Of a stretch of DNA of 64,000 nt, positions 24,385 through 34,507 are shown piece by piece. Both the position numbers and the translations under genes were made by a program. The stretch is from Apostichopus japonicus (Eukaryota > Echinodermata > Holothuroidea > Aspidochirotida > Stichopodidae). Each line of letters begins with the position of its first letter. Position 1 is the first letter of the stretch. The notes below the pieces were generated by a model, which was given only the letters and a program-made list of their open reading frames with translations, did no database searches and was not told where the DNA came from. The stretch covers positions 13,571,013 to 13,635,012 of the forward strand of contig NC_092577.1 in assembly GCF_037975245.1 (NCBI RefSeq), read 5' to 3'.

Positions 24385-25337
24385 AATAAATAAAGATCAA
24401 CACACCAGAAAAATTCCACTTCACGACCGGTTTCGTCATTTTTTGGGACTCATCAGGCGAAGGTAGGAATCGAACCCGGGATCTTGTGTCACAGACCGAA
24501 GTCCGCACTACTCGACCACAGTGATTCTACTGGTATGTGAATGCGTATAAACTTGCTATGTACAACTGTTGATGAGGGCGTATAACCCAAGTGATATGAT
24601 TGTACAGAGTGAACCCCTGGTGCTTTGAATCTGACAATTTACCCAGAATTACCCCTTATTATAGGCATGCCAAGCCGTAAATAAGAAATGAAAGTGTAGC
24701 AATGGTATCACAGATATATAGTAAATAAATAAAGATCATCACACCAGAAAAAATCTTCACGACCAGTTTCGTCCCTTTATTGGACTCATCAGGCGAAGGT
24801 AGGAATCTAACCCCGTATCTTGTGTCACAGACCGAAGTCCGCACCACTCGACCTACAGTGATTTTACTGGTATGTGAATGCGTATAAACTGGCTATGTAT
24901 ATATAACTGTCAATGAGGGCGCATTACCCAAGTGTTATGATTTTACAGAGTGCACCCCTGGTGCTTTTAATCTGACAATTTACACAGAATTACCACTTAT
25001 TATAGGCAAGCCAAGCCGTAAATAAGAAATGAAAGTGTAGCTATATATCTCTGTCATACCACTTGCTACCCATTTATTTCTTATAAATATATATATGTAT
25101 ATAAAAAATATATTTATTCTTCTCATATATTTTAGTAGTTTTGTTGAAGCGATTTTGTAAAAAAAAACTTACCGTATATGCGGATGCGATTTTAGGTGGT
25201 TGGAGCACAGTGGCTGCTGTGCTGTTCGTGTCAAAAAGAGCAATTCCATGGGAAAGTTCATTGTAACAAAATTTCAGCAAGAAAACGCAGACTACAATCA
25301 ACCCAAAAACTGTTGAATGCGTCTTACGAATGTTCAT
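10169..25337 (-). CDS. NXPE-family protein (neurexophilin and PC-esterase domain), complete four-exon gene
   Basis: Four minus-strand exons join without a frame break: 25337-25173, 18405-17872, 12072-11900 and 11015-10169. Intron phases are 0, 0 and 2, and the total is 1719 bp (572 residues plus stop), close to the usual family size. The order is short cytosolic tail, signal-anchor helix (about residues 8-25), neurexophilin-like beta domain (about 70-235), Cys-rich linker, and SGNH/PC-esterase domain (about 370-572). YGDSTARQ carries the nucleophile serine and DLTH the Asp/His pair. The protein should be a type II secretory-pathway or surface protein. Reactions are unknown for most animal members, though the SGNH fold suggests O-acyl esterase or transferase work on glycans. 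Introns 1 and 2 (6.8 and 5.8 kb) are packed with repeats. Confidence 0.88.
11105..11540. repeat. (ATTC)n-type microsatellite
   Basis: Imperfect TTCATTCA repeats with TTTA and TTCG variants fill most of NXPE intron 3, which is only 884 bp long. Confidence 0.93.
11900..12072 (-). CDS. NXPE gene exon 3: Cys-rich linker
   Basis: Acceptor TTTTTCTTCAG (phase 0) and donor GTAAGT (phase 2). It encodes 57 codons with CNFSDPEVYSPFYCNVPK and a following NLTCRHW, matching the conserved four-cysteine linker that precedes the esterase domain in NXPE proteins. The phases fit the neighbouring exons exactly. Confidence 0.88.
12265..14948. repeat. Repeat R, copy 1 (GGTCA/TGACC-rich, 2.7 kb)
   Basis: It starts near CAAGAGCCCAAGGGC and ends in GCAAGGAACC. 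TGGTTCCTTGC (12295-12305) and GCAAGGAACCA (14938-14948) form an 11-bp inverted repeat at its edges. Inside are partly tandem modules of about 398 bp (GACCTTTGGTGAC at about 12832, 13230, 13629, 13922 and 14581). An (AC)n tract (14863-14901) precedes a terminal hairpin, GGTTCC...GGAACC. It shares its sequence with 35535-37010 and its end with 62150-62276. No transposase or reverse transcriptase is visible, so the class is unknown. It lies in NXPE intron 2. Confidence 0.8.
14949..15164. other. Intron spacer between repeat R and LINE
   Basis: Unique-looking intron sequence of the NXPE gene. Nothing was recognised. Confidence 0.3.
15165..17850 (-). mobile_element. CR1/jockey-like LINE, 5'-truncated and frameshifted
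   Basis: Successive minus-strand frames give an endonuclease part (VITVGVVYRSP and GDFNFPDINW, about 17720-17590), a linker, reverse transcriptase with CNYRPVSLTSV, KAFDNVPH, SGVPQGSVLGPLL and the catalytic FADD box (about 16060), then the thumb and C-terminal region (LEYAVQAWNPYF, VVNEWNGLP). Frames shift near 17490 (a C9 run), 16880, 16320 and 15660, so the copy is dead. The 3' end is a short (ACTAA)n tail at 15172-15195. The 5' end begins within the endonuclease only about 20 bp after the NXPE exon 2 splice donor. Confidence 0.88.
17872..18405 (-). CDS. NXPE gene exon 2: neurexophilin-like domain
   Basis: Acceptor TCACTCTACAAG and donor GTTTGT, phase 0 on both sides, 178 codons. It contains LRYGLCDRIIIRIEAMDN, KLYGEDFFRIKLFS, DYRNGTYLASFPLLW and IEVLLVHPAEAI, the conserved core of the NXPE beta domain. 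The open frame runs on past the donor to 17470 because LINE sequence continues in the same frame. The donor (+3 and +4 are T) is weaker than the others in this gene. The true exon edge is set by phase agreement with exons 1 and 3. Confidence 0.85.
18406..19360. other. NXPE intron 1, left part
   Basis: No gene was recognised. The stretch around 18740-18900 (CCATCGTCAGTGGAAAAG, then GAGGAAGAATTAGA) has a diverged relative at 29690-29800, so it is probably a dispersed repeat. Confidence 0.4.
19365..19500 (-). mobile_element. tRNA-derived SINE
   Basis: The minus strand carries a pol III A box, AGTCAAGTGGTTAAGGC (19489-19473), and a B box, GGTTCAAGTC (19446-19437), at tRNA spacing. The tail contains TGTGTCCTTGGGCAAGGCAC, a motif shared by many animal SINE tails. 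It is too diverged to be a functional tRNA. Confidence 0.75.
19712..21046. mobile_element. Nonautonomous hAT element 3 (1.3 kb) with internal repeats
   Basis: The ends CAGGGCGGGATT and AATCCCGCCCATG form inverted repeats. Identical 8-bp target duplications GTTCTAAA (19704-19711 and 21047-21054) flank the element. Inside, a block reading CACTATCTAAGCGGAGCG with GCGCCACCATCGGTTGGC recurs three times (about 19767, 20008, 20203). G10 and C14 runs lie near the two ends. There is no transposase frame, so it is nonautonomous. It lies in NXPE intron 1. Confidence 0.93.
21055..22138. other. NXPE intron 1, middle part
   Basis: Only short open frames on both strands with no recognisable domain, and no bounded repeat seen. 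Confidence 0.35.
22140..23425. mobile_element. TIR element with ACTGTAA subterminal repeats
   Basis: The left end (ACTGTAAGAAACGACCGTAA) and the reverse complement of the right end (CACTGTAAACAATTACCTGT) are imperfect inverted repeats. Both are followed by many TTTACAGTA words. Near the right end, 23356-23375 and 23383-23402 form a perfect 20-bp hairpin stem with a 7-nt loop. The CACTG start recalls nonautonomous CACTA/EnSpm elements. No target duplication could be fixed, so the superfamily is uncertain. Confidence 0.6.
23915..23975. repeat. (TA)n microsatellite
   Basis: About 27 TA units within NXPE intron 1. Confidence 0.95.
24020..24110 (-). mobile_element. Possible tRNA-like SINE head
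   Basis: The minus strand shows TAGCCTAGTTGGTTAGGGTG, resembling a pol III A box with tRNA-like context. The matching B box is degenerate, so only a remnant is claimed. Confidence 0.35.
24300..24380. repeat. (TA)n tract abutting the ribozyme array
   Basis: TA repeats with a short GGCCTC interruption. The tract appears to be an expansion of the TATATAT word carried inside the neighbouring repeat unit. Confidence 0.85.
24381..25085 (-). ncRNA. Tandem retrozyme-like array: tRNA-like promoter plus hammerhead ribozyme
   Basis: Two ribozyme cores on the minus strand lie 336 bp apart. The predicted cleavage points are between 24425 and 24424, and between 24761 and 24760. Each has CTGATGA, a short stem II (GTC with GAC in the left copy, GTCC with GGAC in the right copy), GAAA, and GTC before the cleavage point. 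Stem I pairs CTTCGC upstream with GTGAAG downstream. Just upstream of each core is a tRNA-like A box (TGGTCGAGTAG, 24518-24508 in the left copy) and B box (GGTTCGATTCC, 24476-24466; mutated to GGTTAGATTCC in the right copy). Tandem units with a type-I hammerhead and a pol III promoter are the layout known for small metazoan retrozymes. The right end (25043-25085) carries an inverted piece of the same unit. Confidence 0.82.
25173..25337 (-). CDS. NXPE gene exon 1: start codon and signal anchor
   Basis: ATG at 25337-25335 opens MNIRKTHSTVFGLIVVCV, a short basic tail followed by a hydrophobic helix typical of type II membrane proteins. The donor GTAAGT follows ACG at 25173 in phase 0, matching exon 2. 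The frame is also open upstream of the ATG, so a few more residues cannot be excluded. Assignment to the NXPE gene rests on strand, phase, topology and total length. The 6.8-kb intron makes it the least certain exon. Confidence 0.72.
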
Positions 25338-25673
25338 ATTGGCAATCCAAAGGTTGGTGTTCACAGTTAATTGTATATAACGACCTGGCTTGACGTATCA
25401 CACCAAGTGTAAATTAATCATACATAACACGATCGAGCTATACACAAATAACATGGCGTTGACATGTTTCGTGATAAAATAGATATTTGACAAGAAAACC
25501 AGTCCGAATTAGAGTCTAATGCACAATGGGGCGTAATTTCCGTCTATTCAGCTCCGAGTCGTTTAGGACCTTGACAGTGCCATACATAGACCACGGAGCA
25601 GGAAATAAGAACCCTATATGGTGTAGACAAAGTTTGACCAAGTGACGCACAGGCGCTATGTTGTTACCTTATA

Positions 25674-25985
25674 CAAATCGCTTGCTCTAAACTTAGCATC
25701 CCACGTGTCTCTCGCGCTGCACTTATTGTAAGAGTGAACCTTGCACGGAAAGGATCGGTTGTCTATAAGTACAACCTCGAATAGTCTGTTGAGGATGTGG
25801 TAATGGAATCTATGAGCAAAATCATAAGAATAGTTTGGACTTGCGACAAGTCTGTATACACCATTGGCATCATTTTTGTAACTAAGCTCACACCCTCTGT
25901 ATTTTATGTTTTTAACAAGAGGTTTTCCTTCCTTATTATCGCTGGCGGTGCAGAGATGCTTCAGTTCAGGCGGGGGAAGTGTGTG
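25674..25985 (-). other. Unassigned open frame with a donor-like end
   Basis: A minus-strand open frame contains RGCELSYKNDANGVYRLVAS and four further Cys/His-rich positions. It ends at DLYK followed by GTAACA, a possible splice donor. No family was recognised. It lies upstream of the NXPE start and could be an exon of another gene, an untranslated exon or chance. Confidence 0.25.
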
Positions 25986-26789
25986 TGTGGGGGGGGGGGG
26001 GTGGAGATAAGGGGAGTTGGAGGAAAGGGGAAGGGTAATGTTTATGAAACCTGTCATGATAATCTAGTTTTAGCATTAGCTCCGATTATGTCTTAAAAGA
26101 CTGATGGAAAGGCTACAGCTCAAGTAACTGTCAAATTTAGACCTACTGTAGTGTGAGGTTGGCAAAATGGATTTTTCTGTTACTGCATGTGTGGGGAATC
26201 ACTGTTCGTCATTCATCCAAAAAGAATTTACTTCTCTTAGTAGGCCATCTCTGAGCTGGATAGAGAATGGGAAGATAAAATCCATGCCTAAAATCATGAT
26301 AGATGGGGGAAAATATTTATCCAGGAGTTTTCTTGGCGCGGAGGAAGGGAGTGATGGTGTCCATTAGTAGGAACCTACGTGCCACTCTTCACCCTATAGG
26401 AGACGTACATTACCCCTTTTTTGTACCTGATTGGAATATTACATGTATATAGTTATTGTAAAACAGCAATCTTGTTTACAACCGCATTGGCCAAACTCTC
26501 TATAAATATTGGTATGTACATATTTCTGTGAGGTAGCGTTGATTTTCAAGGGCGACCGGCGGAGTTGATTGGTGCTAATTAGTACACCTTCATTGTTAAG
26601 TTTATGATAAATGTGCCGCATCATAATTGAAGGAAATCCCTGCCGCATATGACTTAATATATTAGTAATCATAATAATAATAATAATCAGTTATTTTTGC
26701 GACGCTTAAGCGACCGCAAGGGCTTATGGATTACAACTTATACGTCGGGTGGCTTCCAATTCAATATTTCTTAAACTCAAATTTGGAAT

Positions 26790-26945
26790 CTTTTCAATTC
26801 AGAAAGTCATTTCAGATGGGAAAACCGTAGATTGCTCTTGGGTGAAAAACCCACCTAACTATATGACCCGGCAGGGTATCGAGCCCGTAACCTCCCGATT
26901 GCTTCAAATGCCACCGCCTTTATCCACTCGGACACTCGGAAGTAT
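26790..26945 (-). mobile_element. tRNA-derived SINE (Ser/Leu-like head)
   Basis: On the minus strand, GTCCGAGTGGATAAAGG (26933-26917) is an A box of the type II tRNA form with a long variable region, and GGCTCGATACC (26885-26875) is the B box. The tail extends through GGGTCATATAGTTAGGTGGG. It cannot fold as a full tRNA acceptor stem. Confidence 0.7.
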
Positions 26946-27742
26946 TCCAAAGATGTATACGTGAGAGCTATACGTTTAATTTTAAAACCCTGGCTAATTG
27001 TTTAGTATAGTGCAAGAACCTTAACATTATAATCACAACGAGTATGTTGCTATTACTCCAAATCGGATATGGGAACCAGCTAACCATAAATGCCAAGTAC
27101 ATACAACAGGCGTATATCCTTCCCGTATTAGTTTTTTGGTATTTATGGTTAAAACTGTAAGACAATATAAATGGCACATTATAATACTAAGAACTCACAA
27201 AACTAATCACTAAATTAAGTACAATTGTACTCAGAGCTGAGACTACATGTTATATACTGTAACAATGCACCCTGTTATGATGCATAAAGAATAGCTATGA
27301 CTATAAGTTTAAGTAAATGATATAGAATAAATGCGGTTAAATCCTACTAACCCGACAATAGAAGAATGCAAATAGTGAGGATTACTCCATGTTTCTTTGT
27401 TTCAAATAACCATTATAACAAAAGATCACTAATTATATAACAACATTTGACGTCAACACATTTTGGTGAAAATTTGTGAACTTGAAACAAACAATTAGTA
27501 TGAAGTCATACAAATACACTAATAAATATTGTTTGATGTTTTTGTTTCATATTATAATTACATGTTGACATTTTTTTCTACTTTCCAAACATCGGATGTA
27601 TCTCAGTAAGAATATAGGACACAATCTTTTAGTGTATAAACAAATTCATACACGCGAGTTCCACTACAAGGACATCAGGCTCCACTTTCTCTGAGAACAA
27701 CGGTATACGAGTCCCGATTATCGGATAACAGTGTACGGACTT
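26946..27742. other. Intergenic DNA, nothing recognised
   Basis: AT-rich sequence without recognisable coding or repeat structure. Confidence 0.35.
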
Positions 27743-28080
27743 GACATTGAATACCGACATTGAATTCCGACATTGAATACCGACATTAAATACCGACATT
27801 GAATACCGACATTGAATACCGACATTGAATACCGGCATTGAATACCGACATTGAATTCCGACATTGAATACCGACATTAAATACCGACATTGAATACCGA
27901 CATTGAATACCGACATTGAATACCAACATTTAATATCGACATTGAATACCGACATTGAATACCGACATTGAATACCGACATTGAATACCAACATTTAATA
28001 TCGACATTGAATACCGACATTGAATACCGACATTGAATATCGACATTGAATACCAACATTTAATATCGATATTGAATACC
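27743..28080. repeat. 13-bp minisatellite, 26 units
   Basis: The unit GACATTGAATACC is repeated exactly 26 times (338 bp). The variant AACATTTAATATC starts at 27925, 27990 and 28055, i.e. every 65 bp, so the right half has a five-unit higher-order period. The minus-strand open frame across it is a by-product of the repeat. Confidence 0.97.
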
Positions 28081-30689
28081 GGTTGAGTACAGACTAGTGT
28101 ACAGTACTACACATTTATAATACACTACCGGTATACCGTGAGACCGTCATTGGTATAATAATAACCTTATCACTTCCCTTAAGGTAGAGATTCCCTAACT
28201 GGGTGCATGAACCCCCTGGGGGTGCGTGAGTCCATCCCAGGGGTTTCATGAGACGTTTCTGAAAGTCAAAACTACAGTACTTTTTGTTCAACTAAAATCT
28301 GATATATCATATCATTTAGTAATGTACAAAAGTCGTACCTATCGACAATCTCTTTTCGCGTTCCATACGCATATGTACCGTGCATGTGATAAATAACTGA
28401 ATTATGAAACAGACACAGGCCGCATGACTATGAAGAAGTTGTTGTACGCATGACAGTACGTCGTGAAGATAAAGAGCTGAGAAAGCAACTGAAAGGTTGG
28501 CCAATGTAGTAATTATTATTTTGGAAATTCCATATGACCTCCATTTTGCCCTACACGAAGCAAAGTTAGCATAAATTCATGCTTGAAAATTGTTGTTGAG
28601 CGACAATAATGACTCAGATCGTGTCTCGAAAAGTTGGGGGTTCGTGGACAACTCTGACATCTACACTTTGAATGATCCAACAATAGTGGCGTGACTATAG
28701 GCTGGTGCGACCGGGGAGTCCTCCTGGGCCCCTGGGCCCAGAGGGACCGGTCTCAAACTGTCTAGAAATAACTACCCATCTGCATGATGGAGCTGGTCAC
28801 CGGCCGTAGTAGGACAAAATAGGGATTCAAGCGGAATCCTGTCCACAAACAGAGAAAGTCTGAGAGCGCCACATCCGGGCGTCTAGACGTGCCAAATATT
28901 AATTGGGTCTTATAATCCCAAAGCGGCACCGTGGCCCCTGTTGCTCCTTGCTAGCCCATCATCCAACAGGTAAGTAGAATCCTGTAATGACGTCACACAC
29001 TGAAGCGATCAACTCTGCACTCTCGTGGAAGCCCAATGTGTGAAGCGTAATGGTACGGTAGACTTAATGGTCCATCAGGATATGAAAGATTGAACTAAAA
29101 GAAAAGATAACATCTTCTTTTTTTTTCATTTCTTACTTCCACTCATAAACTGGCACTTCCAAAGGTATACAATTATATCGTCGGTTACAAAAAACAGAAT
29201 GGTCCAAACATAAGGAAAAAATAAAGAAAAAATATGTAGTCAATGCAGTAATGTAATAATATGGTAGCTATATCATTACGATAGAAGGCGTACAACGAAC
29301 CTAAATTAAGGCCAATTCACGAATCTGCAGGCTCCATGCCGTAGGCAAAGGACTCCTACAACGTCGTAGGTCTATTCTGACTGGGGATGATGGCCCAGCT
29401 CATTATGTGGCTCCTTAGTAAAACAAACAAAAAACGATTTAGTAATTGTGTTATAGTTTGACAGAAAAAAAACATACTAAAAAAAATTATAAGTAGCGAG
29501 ACAATTTTAACTTTCCTCATTATATTTTATTTTCCCGATTTCAATCAATGTCACCAGAATTGAAAATGTTAATATAATGAAAATGGGATAAATTTATAAT
29601 TTCACAATCGCAGAAAGGGACCCTCATATGCCCTATTTCAAAGGCGTGAACAAAATTAGTAGAAGAGGAGAACCCCCCCCCCCCCCTTCATCCACCTATC
29701 GTCAGTAAGGGAAATGGTTTAGTCGGGCCCATTTAACAATCAGTGGGGGAAGAATTAGAAATCTGCTACGGGGGTGTACATCTCCTCTTTCCAACATCAC
29801 ACAAAAAAACACGAGTATTTATTAGAGCAAACTTCCGTTTCAAGCAAATTCCAGATTAATTATAGTCCAAGAAAGAACCCCTATGACATTTACTTTTTCG
29901 TTAAGTCTTTTTTCTCCTGGGGGAGGACCCAGCTCAGATATATGAATAGTCTTCAGTGAGCTGTAGAGCCGCACAGCCGCCTTTATATGAAATCCATTTG
30001 TCACCTCGTGGCTCTTCTATGTCAACCCCCCCCCCCCCCCTAACAAGTTTCGATTTCGTGTCTTACAGTGGCATGTAAGGGGAAGCAGAAATTTGGGTAA
30101 AATGGAGGGTAGTTCGATGCAAAATAGTGCTTTTTATGGTCCAGAACGTGTATCTGTACCATAGAAATTGAACTTGGAAGAATGCTGACACAGTGTATCA
30201 CCGTGTGTTTAAGCAGTGAAGCCTTGAAAAGTGAGGGCGCTTTGCTTTGTACGGCAAAAGCCGGATCATTTGTACTTCTTTATACATACATTGTGCATTC
30301 GACTTTGAAACTGAGTTTGATTTTACCCGCTTTTTTGAAACACTATGTGTAATTTGCACAACTGAGACATGCATGGCGATCAGAGTGGTAAGTACTATAC
30401 TCCTGACTAAAGAACCAACTTTGAAAACTTTTTTTTTCGCCTTCAGTGACTCGAGTAAGTGGGGTGTTTTGTGCAACTTTTAATATCAGGAAATAGTCAT
30501 TTCCGGTATCTGAGAGGCACATGGCAAACATTTTTCTTGAATGTATTTTGTTAGTGCTCCACTCAAATAGTGTCATAGTTGGCCCTGAAAAATGCCGTGA
30601 AATAGCAACCCTCCCTCTTCCCCACCCCCTTCCCACACACACCTACTTTTGTGCAATACTTCCACATTAGTCTGTGAATGTTTGGACGC
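28081..30689. other. Intergenic DNA with degenerate repeats
   Basis: No gene was recognised. GATTCCCTAACTGGGTGC near 28190 resembles a hAT-type end but no partner end was found. C-runs occur near 29670 and 30027. The 29690-29800 block is related to 18740-18900. Confidence 0.4.
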
Positions 30690-31212
30690 TAGGGTTATTA
30701 TGCGGTAAATTATATAATGAAATATAAAAGTACGTCACTCACCTCAAACATTATAGTCCTTTTTGCGCTAGGTCGCCGTCTCGTACGAACGCTACAGACA
30801 GGCTCCAATGAAAAATCCAAACACAAATCCAAATATCGAAATCCTAATCCATAAAAACAATGTTATTCGCCCGGAAGCGGGGGCAACACATATCCGATTT
30901 GATATGGAATAAAAATAGGGAAAAACAATAAAGGTTTTTCGTTCAAGCGTAAATTCGTCGTAAAATATGTAATCGTTGTCGAGTCGTTGAATATCGTAAT
31001 CCAAGTCGTAGTCGTAAGTAGCTATATCTTCTTTCACTGTGTGAAAGATTTCGCTTATCGTTCGTTAGAAATAAAACTATCCATTGTTTTATCGAAACCA
31101 ATGTCTCTTGACCCAGTATGAGTCATGACATTGATGAAGTTATTATTGAGCGTAATTAATCTTCTGAAAATGAGGGCGCACTTCCGATTTAGTAAAAGTG
31201 AAGTCCTCTACA
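30690..31212 (-). repeat. Gypsy element 3' LTR
   Basis: This 523-bp sequence recurs in part at 35399-35536 and 62272-63192. On the minus strand it begins TGTAGAGGACTTCAC, directly after a purine-rich tract (GGAAGGAGG, 31224-31216) that fits a polypurine primer site. It ends at TAATAACCCTA. The ending is TA, not the usual CA. Confidence 0.88.
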
Positions 31213-31295
31213 TAGCCTCCTTCCAGATCACTCGCGAAAAAGAGTGATCGATAAGAAAACATAACGTAATATATAATACATGTATACACAGTTCT

Positions 31296-33827
31296 TCACC
31301 TATATCGCACTGGCCAATGAACCCGCCTACCTGATCGCGTAACGGTCTTTGGCTTGGGGTCAGGCTGTATGTGTCCGGTGGGCGTATCGTCCGAGTGGCG
31401 TGTCTTGGTTGAAAGTTCGTCGTTCTCGAAAGAGGAGGTGGGCAAAGTATTCGGTTCGGTCGGTTCCACAAGTTCATCTTCTTCAGCATACGCGACCTTT
31501 AACCTGTCAATCGACACTGCGTCATGTTTGCAATTGATGTCCAATACAAATGTTTTGTCCCCCCTGGAAATGACACGGAAAGGCCCTCGGTACGGAGGTT
31601 GCAGTGGACGTTTCACTGAATCAACTCTGACCCAAACGTGTGTGCAGTGCTGAAGATCGTCGGACTGCTGCGCACGCCGTTGATTTGGCCTGGTATCGGT
31701 CCGTTTTAAATCGGCCATCTGTCGTTTCAGGCGGTCGACGAAAATTGTAGGATCAAGCTCGTTCACGTCAGGAACAGGAGATATCAGCTGACATGGCACA
31801 CGAAGAGTAGTACCGAAAACTAATTCCGCTGCACTGCACCCGAGGTCGGCTTTAAGCGTTGTACGTATGCCAAACAAAACAAGTGGCAAAACCTAGGCCC
31901 ACTTGGAAGGATCTCGTTGAGCTTTGATGGATGATTTGAGATGCCTATGGAAGCGTTCCACAAGCCCGTTGGATATCAGGTGATACGCAGTCGTACGTAT
32001 TCGTTTGCTGCCGAGAAGAGCGGTCAGTTGTTTGAACAGAGCAGATTCGAATTGAGCGCCTCTATCCGTCGTTATAGTCGATGGTACACCGAAAGTGGAA
32101 ATCCATCTGGTGACAAATGCTTCAGCTACGGTCTGGGCAGTGATATCTGGAATACAGATTGCTTCCGGCCAACGAGTGAAGCGTTCGATAACGGTGAGGA
32201 GGTATTCGTATCCTCTTGACGGTGGGAGTGGGCCCACAATGTCCAAATGAATGTGTTCGAAACGAGCATCGGGGACAGCAAAAGTACCAAGTGGCGTCGT
32301 CGTGTGTCGGTGTACTTTGGCGCGTTGGCAGGACTCACATGATTTAGCCCAGGACCTGACGTCTTTGTTTATGTTGGGCCACACGAAACGGTCCGTGATA
32401 AGTTTCCGTGTTGCTCTGATTCCAGGATGCGACATGGAGTGAAGTGAATTAAAAATGTCTTTCCGAAACACCTTCGGTATAAACGGTCGAGGTGAACCGG
32501 TTAACATATCACACCATATCGTGCCAGGTGATGATGGGAGCGGAATATCCTGAAATTTCATGACAGGGGAGTCCTTCAATTCCTGAAGCTGAATGTCATG
32601 CTGTTGTTTTGCAGCGATTTGAGCAAAGTCGATCAGGGTAGATGAGGGCAAACCTTGACGGAATGCGTTAACGCCTAAACGAGACAGTGCGTCTGCGACG
32701 ACATTGTCCTTTCTACTGACGTGGCGAATATCCGCCGTGAACTGGGAAACGAAATCCAGATGCCGTATCTCTCTCGGTGAGTAGCGGTCGGTACTAGTTT
32801 TTAACGCATATGTTATTGGTTTGTGGTCGGTGAGAATGAAGAATTGTCGTCCCTCTAGTATATGGCGGAAATGACCTATTGCCGAGTATATTGCTAGTAG
32901 CTCACGACCAAACGCACTGTATCGCGATTCTGTCTCGCTTAGTTTTCGGGAGAAAAACGAGATTGGATGCCAAACTCCTTCAATATTTTGCTGTAACACG
33001 CCTCCTAAGGCTTTGTCCGAGGCGTCCACCATTAATGCAAGGGGTTTGGATGAGTCGCAATGCGTAAGGACAGTTGCGTTGGCGAGCGCTCGTTTGCTCT
33101 CCTCGAATGAGTCGGATGCCTCGTCATTCCAGTCAATGGGTGCTGACTTGGGCTTCTTTCCCGCTAATAGGTCTGTTAACGGGTGTAAAATACTGGAACA
33201 TCCCGGGATGACTCTCCTATAAAAGTTGATAAGTCCAAGATATTCTCGACGTTTGCGTAACGAATTTGGTTTCGGAAATTCGGCTATGGCTTGCACTTTC
33301 TCCGGGAGAGGTGATATTCCTTTGGAGCTCAATTTGTGTCCAAGAAATTCGAGCTCTGGAACACCGAACTGACACTTAGTTGGATTGATCACCACTCCGT
33401 AATCTGCGAGTCTGGCAAACAGCTGTTTAAGGTGACGGGTATGTTCCTTTGGAGATTTGCTGGCCACGAGTACGTCATCAATGTAAGTGTAGCAATATGG
33501 CAAACCGCGCGTTACCTCGTCTATGAAGCGTTGGAACGTCTGGGCGGCATTACGGAGTCCAAACGGCATTCGTTTAAATTCGAAGAGGCCGAATGGGGTT
33601 GTGATGGCCGTTTTTCAAATATCGGAGTCTTCCACCGGGATTTGACGGTAGGCTCGCACTAGATCAATTTTGGAATAAATTGATGTTCCCGAAAGTGAAG
33701 TTGAAAAGTCGTGAATGTGTGGAATAGGGTAGCGGTCTGGAATGGTAACGTTGTTTAGGGCTCGATTATCGCCACATGGCCTCCAATCTCGTTCTTTTTG
33801 GCCACCATGTGTAGAGGGGATGACCAA
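31296..33827 (-). pseudogene. Gypsy pol: RT C-terminal part, RNase H, integrase (broken)
   Basis: The frame 33827-31296 is interrupted by TGA at 33614-33612 and TAG at 31892-31890, the latter where family members have a Trp-rich stretch. Visible motifs are [10 protein letters not shown] (about 33485), RNase [13 protein letters not shown] and [12 protein letters not shown], an integrase HHCC-type zinc region (HPGIRATRK and CESCQRAK), the catalytic residues in [20 protein letters not shown] and [10 protein letters not shown], and a C-terminal GPFRVISRG tail. Only the point lesions separate it from an intact pol. Confidence 0.88.
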
Positions 33828-34507
33828 GTACTGTTAGATTGTCGGACGATCCCAAGTTGCAGCATGTGGTCGAATTCTTGTCGAGCGATAGTTAGCTTGT
33901 TGGGCGGTAGACGACGTGTGCGAGAAAAAATGGGTGCTCCGATCGTGTTAATATAGTGCGTTACCGAATGTTTCACCTGGGTTTCTTCAAAAGTTACCCG
34001 CAATATCTCTGGGAATTCCTTTAATAGAGCATGATAAGGTGAATCGTTAGGTGTTGTGGCAAACATCGGACAAAGGGACGTTTCTTGGTTGAGATGCCTT
34101 CAATAGTGAGATTGGTTAACCTGTCGATAAGTATTATTTCGAATATCGACAAGTAATTCAAAATATCGTAAGAAATCACAACCGAGAACAGCAGTTTCCA
34201 CGTCGGCGATCACAAAGACCCACGGAAAATTCCTACGCAAACCAATATCGAGTGTTAGTGACTTGTGCCCGAAAGTGTCTATTTTGGTCTGATTTGCCGC
34301 TTGAAGATATGGCCCCTTTCCACGATTATATAGGTCACAACGTACGGGGGATACCACACTGACCGCTGCCCCTGTATCAATGAGAACACGTTTCGTGGTG
34401 GTTCTGTCACGAATGTAAAACAGGCGGCTTCGATTTTGGCCAACCCTCGCCACCGTTACACGCTGGCCTGTTCGTTTTCCGACTTTAAATTGCTTGGATA
34501 CTTGCAT
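33755..34507 (-). pseudogene. Gypsy pol: protease and RT N-terminal part (broken)
   Basis: The protease motif LIDTGAAVSVV lies near 34380 and ETAVLGCDFL follows. A TGA at 34102-34100 interrupts before the RT start ([28 protein letters not shown]). The frame is lost at an A-run near 33797 and continues in the next frame (33827 downward). It overlaps the end of gag by 52 bp in the -1 frame relative to gag, consistent with expression by ribosomal frameshifting in the parent element. Confidence 0.85.

Noticed and set aside
27629-28059. Long minus-strand frame with repeats of SMSVFNVGIQCRY
   Set aside because: The 13-bp unit happens to lack stops in this frame. The protein repeat is a by-product of the minisatellite.
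27743-28080. CRISPR-like array
   Set aside because: The units are contiguous 13-mers without spacers, and the genome is eukaryotic.
31941-33662. Plus-strand frames across the Gypsy pol region
   Set aside because: They are antisense shadows of RT, RNase H and integrase.
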